The notes under the pieces were generated by a model. That model was not told the DNA's origin. It made no database searches and saw only the letters and a list, made by a program, of their open reading frames with translations. The position numbers were made by a program, and so were the translations under genes. DNA of 34,567 nucleotides from an uncultured Verrucomicrobiales bacterium (lineage in GTDB: Bacteria > Verrucomicrobiota > Verrucomicrobiia > Verrucomicrobiales > DEV007): the NCBI GenBank assembly GCA_938082635.1, contig CALLLI010000443.1:1-34567 (forward strand), given 5' to 3'. Of the stretch, positions 1 to 9,914 are shown piece after piece. How positions within the stretch are numbered: the first letter of the stretch is position 1; each line of letters starts with the position of its first letter.

Positions 1-108
1 ATCGGGATCGGGATCGGGATCGGGATCGGGATCGGGATCGGGATCGGGATCGGGATCGGGATCGGGATCGGGATCGGGATCGGGATCGGGATCGGGATCG
101 GGATCGGG
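1..108. repeat. Perfect hexanucleotide tandem repeat (ATCGGG)18
   Basis: Eighteen exact copies of ATCGGG fill the first 108 bases and continue to the window edge, so the true copy number is unknown. On the minus strand the unit reads CCCGAT, in frame with the metallophosphoesterase, giving (Pro-Asp)18. The repeat begins directly after the GHT metal-binding motif of that protein. Because the unit is six bases, copy-number change would alter length but not frame. A sequence edge falling inside such a repeat could also mark an assembly break. Confidence 0.97.
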
Positions 109-726
109 TGTGTGGCCGACCACTTGATTGAAATCTTCAAGAGCGGACATTTCCCACCATCGGAGCCAGGTCAGGCCGCTCAGATCAAGGACTGGATCGC
201 GGAGGCCTGCGCGGGCATTGTTCATGGCAGCCTCGGAGAGGCCTTCGAGTCGTGGGAGGGTGATGCCTTCGATGGGATGCGAGAAGATCGCGGGATCGAG
301 GCCTGCATGGGTGAATATGGTCTTCCTTTCGGTGTGAAATAACTTCAGCGGGTCCCAATCTGGGGCTGTTAGAATGGTCGAGATGATGGCTTCTTTCTCC
401 TCGGAGAACCCGGAGCAGCGGAGGTGGCGGTTTTCAGGGAAAGCGTAGCCCAGGTCGTGATTTCCCCACAGGTGAATACGGCTTGGTTGGTGGAGGGAGG
501 CTTTCAGCCAATTGGCGGTGGCTTCGGCCATGTCGAGAGTGTCATGGAAGCTATCGAAATAGTCCCCGAGGAACAGCACTTGATCCGCTGGAAATTGAGC
601 GATCCAGTGCACCGCTGAGGCGGTGTGGTTGTGAATATCTGGAATGACGAGCGTGCGCACGATTCCGGACGGTAAGCGGCCTCTGGGGCTGAGCGAGGAG
701 AAGTGTGAGAAGGGGAAAGATCGCAT
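1..726 (-). CDS. Metallophosphoesterase, C-terminus running off the window edge
   Basis: This frame is open from an ATG at 726 to the window edge (242 codons, no stop), so the gene is partial. It carries the calcineurin-like metallophosphoesterase motifs in order: D30-I-H32 (LVIPDIHNH), G54-D55-Y-F-D58, G88-N89-H90-D91, T139-H140-A-G and G204-H205-T. These residues build the two-metal phosphoesterase site, so the fold call is strong; the substrate is unknown. From P207 onward the protein is a pure Pro-Asp dipeptide repeat encoded by the hexamer at 1-108. The ATG has AGGA just upstream (short spacing). A GTG at 660 (VRTLVIPDIH) would start closer to the domain, and an ATG at 804 would overlap the divergent gene. 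The region before residue 23 looks unlike the family, so 660 is a real alternative. It is divergent from the macroglobulin gene. Confidence 0.85.
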   Translation of the reverse strand, partial: MRSFPFSHFSSLSPRGRLPSGIVRTLVIPDIHNHTASAVHWIAQFPADQVLFLGDYFDSFHDTLDMAEATANWLKASLHQPSRIHLWGNHDLGYAFPENRHLRCSGFSEEKEAIISTILTAPDWDPLKLFHTERKTIFTHAGLDPAIFSHPIEGITLPRLEGLSEAAMNNARAGLRDPVLDLSGLTWLRWWEMSALEDFNQVVGHTPDPDPDPDPDPDPDPDPDPDPDPDPDPDPDPDPDPD

Positions 727-802
727 GATTCCTAGCTTGCTCCAGGCCGTGCCCGCGCTTCCTTGACCCGTCTGCGTGGCTTGCCATAGGACTGCCGTTT
801 CC

Positions 803-3800
803 ATGACCGCAGCTGTTCCCGTTCCCTTTCGTTTCCTGCTCTTGTTCTTGCTGCCTTTGGTCGCGGGTTTACTGGATGAATTGTCTGCTCAGCAGAGGCC
901 AGGCGGCCCTGCCAATCTTCAGCCTGGGGCGACAGTAGTTCCACCACCGGCGACGACATGGATCGCGCCTAGCGGGCGTGCGATTGCCAATCAGCTCCAG
1001 AATAGCGTTTCGGGCATGGATCGCTCGAAGAAGTATAACAGCATCGAGCCGCTGGTTGAGCGAACGATCAGTTTGCATTCGAACGACTGGCGGGTGGTCT
1101 TTCAAGGGGCGCGCATATACGCGCAGCTAGAACGTTCAGGATATTGGATCAATGGTAGCTTTCGTCGGGGTGATATGGGCAAGCCTCCTAAAGGGGCCCG
1201 ACGTGTGCATTCGCACCGCCGCGATCATGCTCGCGCGTTGCAGCTACTTGATAGGGCGATTCGCTTGGCGAGTATCGATAACTCGATGATAGATAAGGCA
1301 TCCTTCTATTGGGAAGCCGCGCAGATTCTCATTGGCGACAAGGGCTATGTTCGAATGTATGAACTCAGTGACCTGACAAAGCTCCCTACGTTAGAGTTTC
1401 ATGAGCCGAAGGTGCTCGATCGTGAGCCCGTGCCGCTCGGTAGCGATGGGAAGCCTCAGTTTCTGGTCACGCCGCTGGGTTGGGAGGCGGCGAGGAATGA
1501 TGGTGAACGCTTCCTTTGGTTGCTTTCTCGCGCGCGTGTTCTTGATAGTGAGTATGAAGCGGAGGCGGAGTTTATTGAGACGGTTTATTTGCAGAAGGCC
1601 TACTTAGGCGTGCAGACGGTGACGGAGAGCCCTGGCTACAATCCTCAGACTCGCCGCTTTGAGGATGGGCGGGAAGAGACCGAAACATTACTCTCTTCGG
1701 TCAATTTATTGAAGGAAACGGAGTCCATCGCGATGGTGAATGGGCTTGTGCAGAAGTTTGAACTGCCGGAGGCTTACAACTTCATTACTAAGCTTGAGAA
1801 GGTTTCGCGTGATCCGCGGTATAAGGACTACAGAACACTAGCGCTCGAAGAACTAGCGGAGCTCTTCGAGAATAGACGCCAGTATGACCGTGCGGCTCAG
1901 TATTGGAAGCTACTCGTTCAGCTAACTGGTGGGCGTTCGATGAAGGATGCGGGCTCGGACAACGGGAAGCCAGCGCCAGTGCCGAGCTGGGAGGAGGAGC
2001 GGCTAGACCAGATTGTGAAGAGTTGGGGAAGGTTTGAGGACGTTCAACCTGTGCAAGTGGGTGAGCCCCTCAATCTGGCGTATTGGTATCGCAACGGACG
2101 CCAAGTGACTTTCACAGCACATCGTGTCGATGTGAATGCGCTAGTAACGGATTTGTTAGCGTATCTGAGAAGTGACCCGTTTCCGATCGATCCAAGCCGG
2201 ATTAGCGTCTCGAAGTTGGGATTGAATATTGTGCGTGAAGGGGGAGATCGTTACCTCAAGGAGAAAGTAAGCGAGTGGAGCCAAGCACTCGAGCCGTCAG
2301 ATAAACACTGGGATCACCGGATTGAAGTTCCGGTGCCGATGGATGTGCCCGGGGCGTACCTCGTCGAGGCAAAGATTGATGGAGGGCATCGGTCTAGCGT
2401 CCTCGTCTGGATCAATGATATGTCTATCTTGCGGCGTCCGCTGGAGAATGGGCTCTTCTACTATGTTGCTGATAAAAAGAACGGCACTCCTGTGGGCTGG
2501 GCTAAGTTCACTTTTGTGGGGTATCGGTTGAGCTTGGTCAATCAGAGGTCTGAACCGGAGTTGGATGTTCATGGTGCGGAAATTCCCGAAGCGTTGAGGC
2601 GACAGTATCATGTGCTGACGAAAGAGATTACCAAGTGGGCCGATGCCAAGGGGCAGCTCACGATGGATGATGCGGTGTTAGAGCCGGACTACCGGTGGTT
2701 CTTACTGACGACGGCACCTGGCGAACGCGTGGCGGTGTTAGGCTTTTCCGACCTCAAGCCTACAGGCTCGGCACCCAAGGTGGATGGGGCGACTTTGCGT
2801 CAATTCGTTGTTACGGATAAAGAGGCTTATTTGCCTGGGAAACCTTGTCATTTCAAAGGTTGGATTCGTCGTCAACAGCTTGGGCCGGCGGCCCCACGGT
2901 ATAGTGTCCCTGCGGACTTACCAATCATCGCCGCTCTGGTGAATGCCCGCAACGAAGTCATTGAAGACTTGGCGCTGACGACGTCGGCATCTGCGAGTTT
3001 TGATGGGACCTTCACACTACCTGGTGACCTCAATACTGGAATCTACCGTATTTTGACGCAGTGTGAAGGCGTGCAGCATGAAGTGGCGATTCAAGTCGCG
3101 CCGCCTGTGTTACCTCCGGTGACGCTGAGTGTGGAGAGTGAGGCGAAGCAACTGATCCGGGGCGAAACGTGGCGGCTTCGGGTAAAGGCGGAGGATGCTG
3201 AAGGGAAGTGGTTAGCCTTCGAGTCGCTGAAGTATCGGGTGGTGCGTAGGCCTCACAAGCCGACATGGGATCGCGACCAGCCACATGCTTGGCTCTACGG
3301 GGATCGCTATGATTTTGGGACGCCGCCTTACCGCTGGTTTCTCGGTTGGAAATACTGGGGGTGGGATTGGAAAGTGACAGACGGTGTGGAGGACACCTTA
3401 GTGCTGGAGGGAGACGTCACGACGTCTTCAGATGGTAATGCTCTGATTTCGGTGCCCACAGAACCGATGCGGGAGGAGTTCTTGGTCGAAGAGGACTTTG
3501 AGATTCAAGTGCAAGCGGCTGACCATCCGCCTGTTGCTCCTGCGGTTGTTTCTGTGCCTGTCAGTGAACGTGCTTACCGCGTCTACACGAAGGTGGATCG
3601 TCCCTACTATCATGTGAATGATCAGGTTCATGTGAAGTCTTGGGTGCGTCGCTATGACGGGACTCCTGTCACAGGCAAAGGTCAGCTCATTCTTTATAAG
3701 ATTAAATGGGATCCGACCGGGAAACCGATAGAGTCTGGCTGGAAGAAGTGGATGAATCCAGATAAAGACGGTAACTTCGAGTCGACGTTTCAGGTCACTG

Positions 3801-6733
3801 AGCCTGGTCAGTATCGGATCACCTACATCATCACGGATGCGGCGGGTGATCGCTTCGAAGGCTCGAACGTGTTCATCGTAGCCGACCACAAGTTCACTGG
3901 AGCAGACTGTCGGTTCAATGCTTTTGAGATTCTAGCGGACAAAGTGGTCTATCAGCCTGGGGATCGCGTGAAGTTGAGATTCAATACTGAGGCCCTGGGG
4001 CAATCTGTTGCTGTCTTTGTGCGCCCGCGGGATGGGGTCTTTGGCAAGGCTGAGGTGATTCGCTTGGACCAGAAGAGCACGCCCTACAAGATCCTTGTTA
4101 AGGCGGATGATCACCCTTCTTTCGTGGTCGAAGCCATCATCTTGAATAACGGTGAGTTTGAGGTCCACACGAAGGAGATTAGCGTCAGGCCACCTGAGCC
4201 GAACCTTGTTGTTACCCTGGATGGCGTTCAGCCGACGTACCTTCCTGGTGGGAAGGCTACATTCACTGTGACTCTAGCTGATTCTCAAGGGAAGCCTGTT
4301 TCTGGAGATGTTAGTTTGATGCTGTCTCCCAGGACCTCTCCAGTTACGCAAGATGAAGAAGCTGGACACCTGTTGTCCAAGGCCTTCTGGGATGAGCGTG
4401 TTCGCTATGAGGCGAGTGCCGAGCACGGCCTCAAGACAAAGTTTCAAAGCTTCTCTAATCCCCCTGATTATTCTATGCAGCCGGTTGGCATCTTTGGTTC
4501 TGTTCGAGTGGGAGAGGCCCTGCCGGAGGTGTCCGTTTTACCTGAGGAGAATGTCGAAGTTGAGATGCCAAGCATGGTTTACGCTTCTGCTGCGGCTATT
4601 CAGCCTTCGGTGTGGCGAGCATCCGTTCCGGTCGATGGATCGGGCACAGTGCAAATATTGCTCAGCCTACCTGAATCTGATGGCGGGTGGATTGCGACCG
4701 TTCACGCGATCACGGGCGATACTTTGGTCGGCACTGCCAGTCGCGAACTCTCCGTGAAGCGCACGTGGGCGGTGGATGTAGAGGCGCCGAGTGAAGTGAT
4801 CGAAGGCGATCGCTTTGTTGTTCGTGCGAGTGTGAGGAATCGAACGGAGGCGGGGCTTAAGGCCTCTCTTCAGCTGAATGCCACGACTCCGCTTGAGGTA
4901 GCATCTGGCAGCAATGATCAGGCCCTAGAAGTGGCGGCAGATGCCATTCACGAGGGGCGATGGGAAGTGGTGGCGAAGAGAAGTATAGAGGAAGCTTCTG
5001 TTAGCTTTCAGGTTGGTGAAGGCGATGCCATGGAGCTGCGCAAACGGCCAATTGCCATTCGCTCACGAGCGGAACGCAGTGAGCGCTGGTGGAACCTTCT
5101 TCTGACGGAAGAGGGGGAGCACGCAGCAAAGGAACTTTCGTTCACGTTACCACCTGATTTGGTTGGGGAAGATACCCAGCTTACGATTCGGGGTGGCTTG
5201 AGCGTCTTTGAGCAAGTGCTGTCTGCTTTTGGAGGCGATGTGCGAGATCGTTGCTTAGGTCAGCCGTTTGCTGAGGAGATGTTAGGACAAGGAATGCCTG
5301 TCTTACGCCTTGGTGGTTACTTACGCCGCTTAGACGAAAGCTCGCATGCGCTGCTCGCTGACACGCCGGTCGCTTGGATGTTAGAAGAGGGGGAACTTGA
5401 GTCTTTCGCGGCAAGTATTTCGGAGGTGCTCTGGGCACAGCAGGGCAGCGATGGTGGGTGGGGGCGTGTTCCCGGACAGTCGGACGCGTTGACTACCGCT
5501 GCTATCCTAGAGAGCTTGGCTGAATTGAAGGGGCTTAATTGGGTGGGTCTTCTAGACGAGCGTTTGAAACTTGCTGTTAAGCGACTGCGGCAGTTCCAAT
5601 CGGCCCAAGCTATACTCCTTAGCGTAGGGAAGACGAAGAAATCGGCAGACACGTTGGATGCCTTTACGTATCTCACGTTATTGCGTCATGGTTCTGATAG
5701 TTCGACTATGCGTGGCTTCCTTTTCAAGAATTGGAAGAAACTGACGCCGATGGGGCAGACGATGTTTGCGCTGGCTTTGCATCGGCGTGGAGACAGCGAA
5801 GATCGGAACACAATTCGCTTTTCCTTGGGAGAGCAGCTTGTGAAGAATGAGGAGACGGGAGCGATTCAGCTCAAGCCGAACAACGAGAAATATTGGTGGA
5901 AGTGGTATGGCAGTGCTGCTGAGGTGCAGGCGCGCTACACAGATTTCCTCATTCGAGTTAAAGGAGATGCTGCGGTAACTGATGCTGCTGCGAAGCGCCT
6001 TCTCGTGACGCGGAAGCGGCCAGATTTCTGGGGTTCTTCTCGCGATAGTGGGATCGCTTTGAATACTTTGCTAGATTATCTTCAGTTGAAGAAGGGGAAG
6101 CCCAGCAAACCTGGAGCTGGCAAAATGACACTTTGGCAGGGCGAGCAGCGGTTTGCGGAATCTACGTCAAGTGCTGGAGGCGTGGCTTTGTCTGTTTCGG
6201 GCAACATGCTTGCTCAGTATGTCTCCACCACCTCACTGACCAAAGGCGCAGCCTCTCCGAGTGCACCGTTGCGGTTAGTCTACGAAGGTCCAGGCACTGT
6301 GATCGTTCAGGCGCATGCAAGCTTCGTAAGACGACCTCCGCTGATGGTTGCAGATGGCGGCGATCTTAGCGTGGTGCGTCGCTATCATGGAAATGGTGGT
6401 AAAGACACCATTGCTGCTGGGGAATTGGTGGCTCGTGAAGAGGTTGTCAATGTCCACCTCACCGTTACGAGTAATCGTTCGATCGATCAGGCGATCCTCA
6501 CAGATTTCATTCCTGCTGGCTTTGAGTTGCACGGAGATCTTCCAGAAGGGTGGACCACATTTCCTGGTGGCTTACGCGTCAGCTTGCCAACGCTGGAAGG
6601 CGAGGAGGCTTTCCATTACAAGATTCGAGCGGTCTCTGAAGGTAAGTTTCATGCGCTACCCGCGCGCCTCCAGGCCGTTCACCTAGGAAGGCTGGATGCC
6701 AACTCGGATGAGATGGTGTTCCTGGTGCGATGA
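803..6733 (+). CDS. Secreted alpha-2-macroglobulin family protein with variant thioester motif
   Basis: Encodes 1976 aa from the ATG at 803. A hydrophobic signal segment (about residues 9-24) is followed by a possible cleavage site near LSA/QQ. A helical, TPR-like region lies at about 40-390. MG-type beta domains follow, including an MG2-like strand at about 923-953 (VYTKVDRPYYHVNDQVHVKS), an A2M-type segment around 1265-1340, and a thioester-domain region from about 1480. The thioester position reads DRCLGQPFAEEML (Cys1484, Gln1487) instead of the usual C-L-E-Q. A C-terminal MG10-like domain is at about 1880-1976. Bacterial homologues are envelope proteins thought to trap attacking proteases. 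The length is above the roughly 1650 aa of E. coli YfhM. A GTG at 776 is an upstream start without a ribosome site; AGGA at 788-791 supports 803. No PbpC partner gene is adjacent. It converges on the RND pump gene with a 13-bp gap. Confidence 0.92.
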   Translation: MTAAVPVPFRFLLLFLLPLVAGLLDELSAQQRPGGPANLQPGATVVPPPATTWIAPSGRAIANQLQNSVSGMDRSKKYNSIEPLVERTISLHSNDWRVVFQGARIYAQLERSGYWINGSFRRGDMGKPPKGARRVHSHRRDHARALQLLDRAIRLASIDNSMIDKASFYWEAAQILIGDKGYVRMYELSDLTKLPTLEFHEPKVLDREPVPLGSDGKPQFLVTPLGWEAARNDGERFLWLLSRARVLDSEYEAEAEFIETVYLQKAYLGVQTVTESPGYNPQTRRFEDGREETETLLSSVNLLKETESIAMVNGLVQKFELPEAYNFITKLEKVSRDPRYKDYRTLALEELAELFENRRQYDRAAQYWKLLVQLTGGRSMKDAGSDNGKPAPVPSWEEERLDQIVKSWGRFEDVQPVQVGEPLNLAYWYRNGRQVTFTAHRVDVNALVTDLLAYLRSDPFPIDPSRISVSKLGLNIVREGGDRYLKEKVSEWSQALEPSDKHWDHRIEVPVPMDVPGAYLVEAKIDGGHRSSVLVWINDMSILRRPLENGLFYYVADKKNGTPVGWAKFTFVGYRLSLVNQRSEPELDVHGAEIPEALRRQYHVLTKEITKWADAKGQLTMDDAVLEPDYRWFLLTTAPGERVAVLGFSDLKPTGSAPKVDGATLRQFVVTDKEAYLPGKPCHFKGWIRRQQLGPAAPRYSVPADLPIIAALVNARNEVIEDLALTTSASASFDGTFTLPGDLNTGIYRILTQCEGVQHEVAIQVAPPVLPPVTLSVESEAKQLIRGETWRLRVKAEDAEGKWLAFESLKYRVVRRPHKPTWDRDQPHAWLYGDRYDFGTPPYRWFLGWKYWGWDWKVTDGVEDTLVLEGDVTTSSDGNALISVPTEPMREEFLVEEDFEIQVQAADHPPVAPAVVSVPVSERAYRVYTKVDRPYYHVNDQVHVKSWVRRYDGTPVTGKGQLILYKIKWDPTGKPIESGWKKWMNPDKDGNFESTFQVTEPGQYRITYIITDAAGDRFEGSNVFIVADHKFTGADCRFNAFEILADKVVYQPGDRVKLRFNTEALGQSVAVFVRPRDGVFGKAEVIRLDQKSTPYKILVKADDHPSFVVEAIILNNGEFEVHTKEISVRPPEPNLVVTLDGVQPTYLPGGKATFTVTLADSQGKPVSGDVSLMLSPRTSPVTQDEEAGHLLSKAFWDERVRYEASAEHGLKTKFQSFSNPPDYSMQPVGIFGSVRVGEALPEVSVLPEENVEVEMPSMVYASAAAIQPSVWRASVPVDGSGTVQILLSLPESDGGWIATVHAITGDTLVGTASRELSVKRTWAVDVEAPSEVIEGDRFVVRASVRNRTEAGLKASLQLNATTPLEVASGSNDQALEVAADAIHEGRWEVVAKRSIEEASVSFQVGEGDAMELRKRPIAIRSRAERSERWWNLLLTEEGEHAAKELSFTLPPDLVGEDTQLTIRGGLSVFEQVLSAFGGDVRDRCLGQPFAEEMLGQGMPVLRLGGYLRRLDESSHALLADTPVAWMLEEGELESFAASISEVLWAQQGSDGGWGRVPGQSDALTTAAILESLAELKGLNWVGLLDERLKLAVKRLRQFQSAQAILLSVGKTKKSADTLDAFTYLTLLRHGSDSSTMRGFLFKNWKKLTPMGQTMFALALHRRGDSEDRNTIRFSLGEQLVKNEETGAIQLKPNNEKYWWKWYGSAAEVQARYTDFLIRVKGDAAVTDAAAKRLLVTRKRPDFWGSSRDSGIALNTLLDYLQLKKGKPSKPGAGKMTLWQGEQRFAESTSSAGGVALSVSGNMLAQYVSTTSLTKGAASPSAPLRLVYEGPGTVIVQAHASFVRRPPLMVADGGDLSVVRRYHGNGGKDTIAAGELVAREEVVNVHLTVTSNRSIDQAILTDFIPAGFELHGDLPEGWTTFPGGLRVSLPTLEGEEAFHYKIRAVSEGKFHALPARLQAVHLGRLDANSDEMVFLVR

Positions 6734-6746
6734 CTCACGCGAGTCG

Positions 6747-9700
6747 CTAAGCTACTTCTTTCGGGCCGCCTTCGAACGGCCGTTTGTACCAGGCGCAGGC
6801 TCGATTCCATTGCTTGCCAACGTCTTCTCCTAACAAGAGAGCGCAGGGAATGAGATAAAGCGTGATGATGGTGGCAAAGAGGACACCGAAGCCTAGCGAT
6901 ACGGCCATAGGAATCAGGAACTGAGCCTGAATCGAGTTGTCCATGAGAAGCGGCATGAGACCGACGAAGGTCGTGACTGAAGTGAGCATGATCGGTCGGA
7001 AACGGGCACCCCCTGCGGTGAGGACTGCTTCTAGGAGCTCAAGCCCTTCAGCACGCTTTCGATTGATGAAGTCGACCATCACTAGGGAGTCATTCACAAC
7101 GACCCCAGCCATGGCGAGCATGCCGAAGATAGAGAGGTAGGATGGCGTGATGTCCATGAGGATGTGGCCTAGTAAGGCTCCAATGATACCAAAGGGAACC
7201 GCGACCAGCACGTAGATAGGCTGGATCATGGACTTAAATGGAATGGCGAGCAAAGCAAAGAGCGCGAATGCGAGTGCGATGGAGCCAATGAGAGTCTTGC
7301 GTTTGGACTCTTCGTGTTCGGCGATATAGCCACCGAATCCGAAGGAGAGTGAATCGTCTTGTTGAAGTAGCTCTTCGATTTGCGGGGTCACGGCCTTGGC
7401 GATGCCAATGATATCCACAGTTTCATCAGTAGGCTGAGCGAAGATCTCGATCACTTCGGAACCGTCCTCTCGCTCAATACGAGAAGGGGCTTTGACGAAT
7501 GCGACGTTTGCCACCGTTGTTAGTGGGACTTCGGTGCCTAATGGCGTACGAATCTTGAGATTGTCGAAAGTGTGCATGGACTCGCGGTCACGCTCCGGAA
7601 GGCGGACCATGACGCGGATATCGTCACGATCTATGAGGATCCTCTGGGCCTCATCGCCGTAGAAGGCTTGGCGCACCTGTTGGGCGAGTGATTGTTGAGT
7701 GAGCCCTACTTCGACGGCTCGAGGTTTGAGAGTGATCTCAAGTTCGTCCATTTCGCGGTTGTTTGACGCCCAGGCATTGTCAATACCTTCAAAGGATTCT
7801 AACAAATCATCAATCCGTTCAGCGATTTCTGCTTTTAAGGAAGAGCTCTTTCCTCGCAGCTCGATCTCAATGGCCTCCTCCTCACGGGAGTCGTCACCGC
7901 CACCACTGCGCTCACCGCGGATGCGGAGTGAACGTGCCTCTGGCATCGGTCCGATGATCTCTTTCCATCGGGCGGATATCACACTGTTCTTAGGCCCGGG
8001 AGCAGTGCGCATGCTCGGGGGCGTTACTTCGATTCGCGCACAGGCTTCGTCCTTATCGAATCGGCTACCCATCCAGTGACCGCCAAGAGTGGTCAGGACG
8101 TTTTGAATGAGCGACTCGCCGGTACCTGGATCGGTGAAGTCCCGCTTCAGCTGATCTGTTGCGGCGACGATCTGGTCGAGATAGACACTTGTCTTCTCAA
8201 TGGTCGTGTCGTGAGGCATGTCGAGATAGGCACCGATCTCAAGGCGATCCACCGTGGGCATAGATACAAATCCGAGACGTCCGCTCTGACAGTAGCCTAG
8301 CATGATGAGCGCCATGGCAACGAAGCCTGCAGTCACTGAGTAGCGATATTTCACCGCAAAGTTGAGCGATGGCTGATAGACTTTGGCCACGAATGTTTCG
8401 AGACTGTCGGCGATGCGTTTTTGAAAGCGTTCGAAGGGGTTCAGTTTCGTTCGCCCTGTCTTAAGATATTTCAAGTGGGCCGGGAGGATCAGCTTAGACT
8501 CAATGAGAGAGAAGAGGAGAACGGGTGCGACGACCGGTGGGATTTGCTTGGCGAAATCTCCCCATTGGCCGTCGAAGAAGACAAGTGGGAGAAAGGCGAC
8601 AATCGTCGTAAGCACACCAAAGGTCACAGGGACAGCGACCTCCTGTGCTCCGACAATAGACGCTTCTAGGGGATCCATCCCTGTCTTCAGCTTGGAGTAG
8701 ATGTTCTCTCCGGTAACGATGGCATCGTCCACGACGACCCCGACGACGATGATGAAGCCGAAAAGGCTCATGACGTTTGCCGTGATACCGAAATAGGGCA
8801 TGAAGATGACGCCGCCAGCGAAACTGATAGGAATTCCTATCATGACCCAGAAGGCTAGTTGGGGGCGGAGAAAGAGGCCTAACAGAATGAAGACGAGAGC
8901 GCTTCCTTGAATGAGTGACCAGGTGAGAGTGCTCAAGCGCCCCCGGATAGAGATGGATTCGTCATTCCATGTGTAGAGATTAATGCCTTGTGGAAAGCGT
9001 GTGTCTTTGGATTGGACATACTTCTTCACCTTGTCCGAGATCGCGATAGCGTTCTCTTTGCCTGTCCGCATGACTTCGAGAAACATGCAGTTTTCGCCAT
9101 TGAAACGTGCGACGATGCGATCTGTGCCAAAGCCATCATTCACTTTGGCGACATCTTTCAGGAGAACTTGCGCACCATTGGCAGCTCGTATCGGAATGTT
9201 TCCGAACTCTTGTTGAGTGTATGCTTGGCCTTTGGTTCGCACTGTTAGAGTGCCGCTATCGCTATCGATAGAGCCAGCTGGAAGATCGAGGGAGAAGCGC
9301 CTAATGGCATCGGATATGTCTTGGAAGCCCAAGTTGTAGGAGTTCAGGACTTCCTGGTTTGCCTCAATGGAGATCTCGTACTCGCGTGAGCCTTCCATCG
9401 ATACGCGGCTGATGCCGTCGATGGCTGTAAGATCGTCTTGCACGCGCTGGGCGACGCGGCGTAATTCATATTCTTCCAGATTACCCGTCACGGCAACCGA
9501 AAGGACTTCATGCCAATGTGAGGTGTCTGGAATGTAAACACGAGGCTTCTCGGTTTCGCCGGGAAATGTGGTGATGCCGTCGATGCGACTCTTCACTTCT
9601 TCGAGGAGTTCTTTGATCGGGGCATCCGGATCGACATCGATCCATAGATAGCCGTAACCCCTTCGACCATAGGCACTGACGGCCTCGATGCCTTCAATAC

Positions 9701-9914
9701 CTTCTAATGCTGATTCAATCGGAATTAGTACCGCTTGTTCCACGTCCTTTGCAGTGCCTCCGCGATAGGACATGGTGACCCGGATGTTGCTGAAAGTATG
9801 AGCGGGCTGTACTTCTAGCGGTATCTTATTGAGAGCAACATAGAAACCCGCGAGGAGGATGGCCAACATGAGAAAATTGGCCGCAATGTTATTGTTTGCG
9901 AACCAACGGATCAT
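6747..9914 (-). CDS. RND efflux transporter permease subunit
   Basis: A 1055-aa inner-membrane pump of the AcrB/MdtB-type RND superfamily, near the usual length (about 1030-1060). TM1 lies at about residues 8-27, and a second bundle of helices restarts after the large C-terminal periplasmic loop. The TM4 proton-relay pair is visible as VVVDDAIVTGEN, with D396-D397 matching the Asp pair of AcrB. The TM10 counterpart reads VVVNDSLVMVDF (N941-D942) rather than the AcrB lysine form, as seen in more distant RND branches. The pump would use the proton gradient to move substrates outward together with the adaptor and outer-membrane factor encoded just upstream. Its ATG overlaps the adaptor stop by 4 bp (ATGA), implying translational coupling. 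Substrate cannot be read from sequence. Confidence 0.95.
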   Translation of the reverse strand: MIRWFANNNIAANFLMLAILLAGFYVALNKIPLEVQPAHTFSNIRVTMSYRGGTAKDVEQAVLIPIESALEGIEGIEAVSAYGRRGYGYLWIDVDPDAPIKELLEEVKSRIDGITTFPGETEKPRVYIPDTSHWHEVLSVAVTGNLEEYELRRVAQRVQDDLTAIDGISRVSMEGSREYEISIEANQEVLNSYNLGFQDISDAIRRFSLDLPAGSIDSDSGTLTVRTKGQAYTQQEFGNIPIRAANGAQVLLKDVAKVNDGFGTDRIVARFNGENCMFLEVMRTGKENAIAISDKVKKYVQSKDTRFPQGINLYTWNDESISIRGRLSTLTWSLIQGSALVFILLGLFLRPQLAFWVMIGIPISFAGGVIFMPYFGITANVMSLFGFIIVVGVVVDDAIVTGENIYSKLKTGMDPLEASIVGAQEVAVPVTFGVLTTIVAFLPLVFFDGQWGDFAKQIPPVVAPVLLFSLIESKLILPAHLKYLKTGRTKLNPFERFQKRIADSLETFVAKVYQPSLNFAVKYRYSVTAGFVAMALIMLGYCQSGRLGFVSMPTVDRLEIGAYLDMPHDTTIEKTSVYLDQIVAATDQLKRDFTDPGTGESLIQNVLTTLGGHWMGSRFDKDEACARIEVTPPSMRTAPGPKNSVISARWKEIIGPMPEARSLRIRGERSGGGDDSREEEAIEIELRGKSSSLKAEIAERIDDLLESFEGIDNAWASNNREMDELEITLKPRAVEVGLTQQSLAQQVRQAFYGDEAQRILIDRDDIRVMVRLPERDRESMHTFDNLKIRTPLGTEVPLTTVANVAFVKAPSRIEREDGSEVIEIFAQPTDETVDIIGIAKAVTPQIEELLQQDDSLSFGFGGYIAEHEESKRKTLIGSIALAFALFALLAIPFKSMIQPIYVLVAVPFGIIGALLGHILMDITPSYLSIFGMLAMAGVVVNDSLVMVDFINRKRAEGLELLEAVLTAGGARFRPIMLTSVTTFVGLMPLLMDNSIQAQFLIPMAVSLGFGVLFATIITLYLIPCALLLGEDVGKQWNRACAWYKRPFEGGPKEVA

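Noticed and set aside
1..108. ATCGGG array resembling a telomere repeat or a CRISPR-like array
   Set aside because: It has no spacers, it lies in frame inside a coding region, and bacteria of this type have circular chromosomes; a slippage-expanded coding repeat is simpler.
112..618. Plus-strand open frames within the first 620 bases
   Set aside because: They are shadows of the minus-strand metallophosphoesterase, whose motifs are all intact and in order.
776..802. GTG start for the macroglobulin gene
   Set aside because: No ribosome site precedes it, and the ATG at 803 starts a clean signal peptide with AGGA upstream.
3428..3889. 153-codon minus-strand frame inside the macroglobulin gene
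   Set aside because: No recognisable motifs and antisense to a well-supported coding region; a chance frame.
6732..6745. GACTC-ACGC-GAGTC hairpin at the convergent gene ends
   Set aside because: Only a 5-bp stem overlapping the stop codon, with no T tract; too weak to call a terminator.
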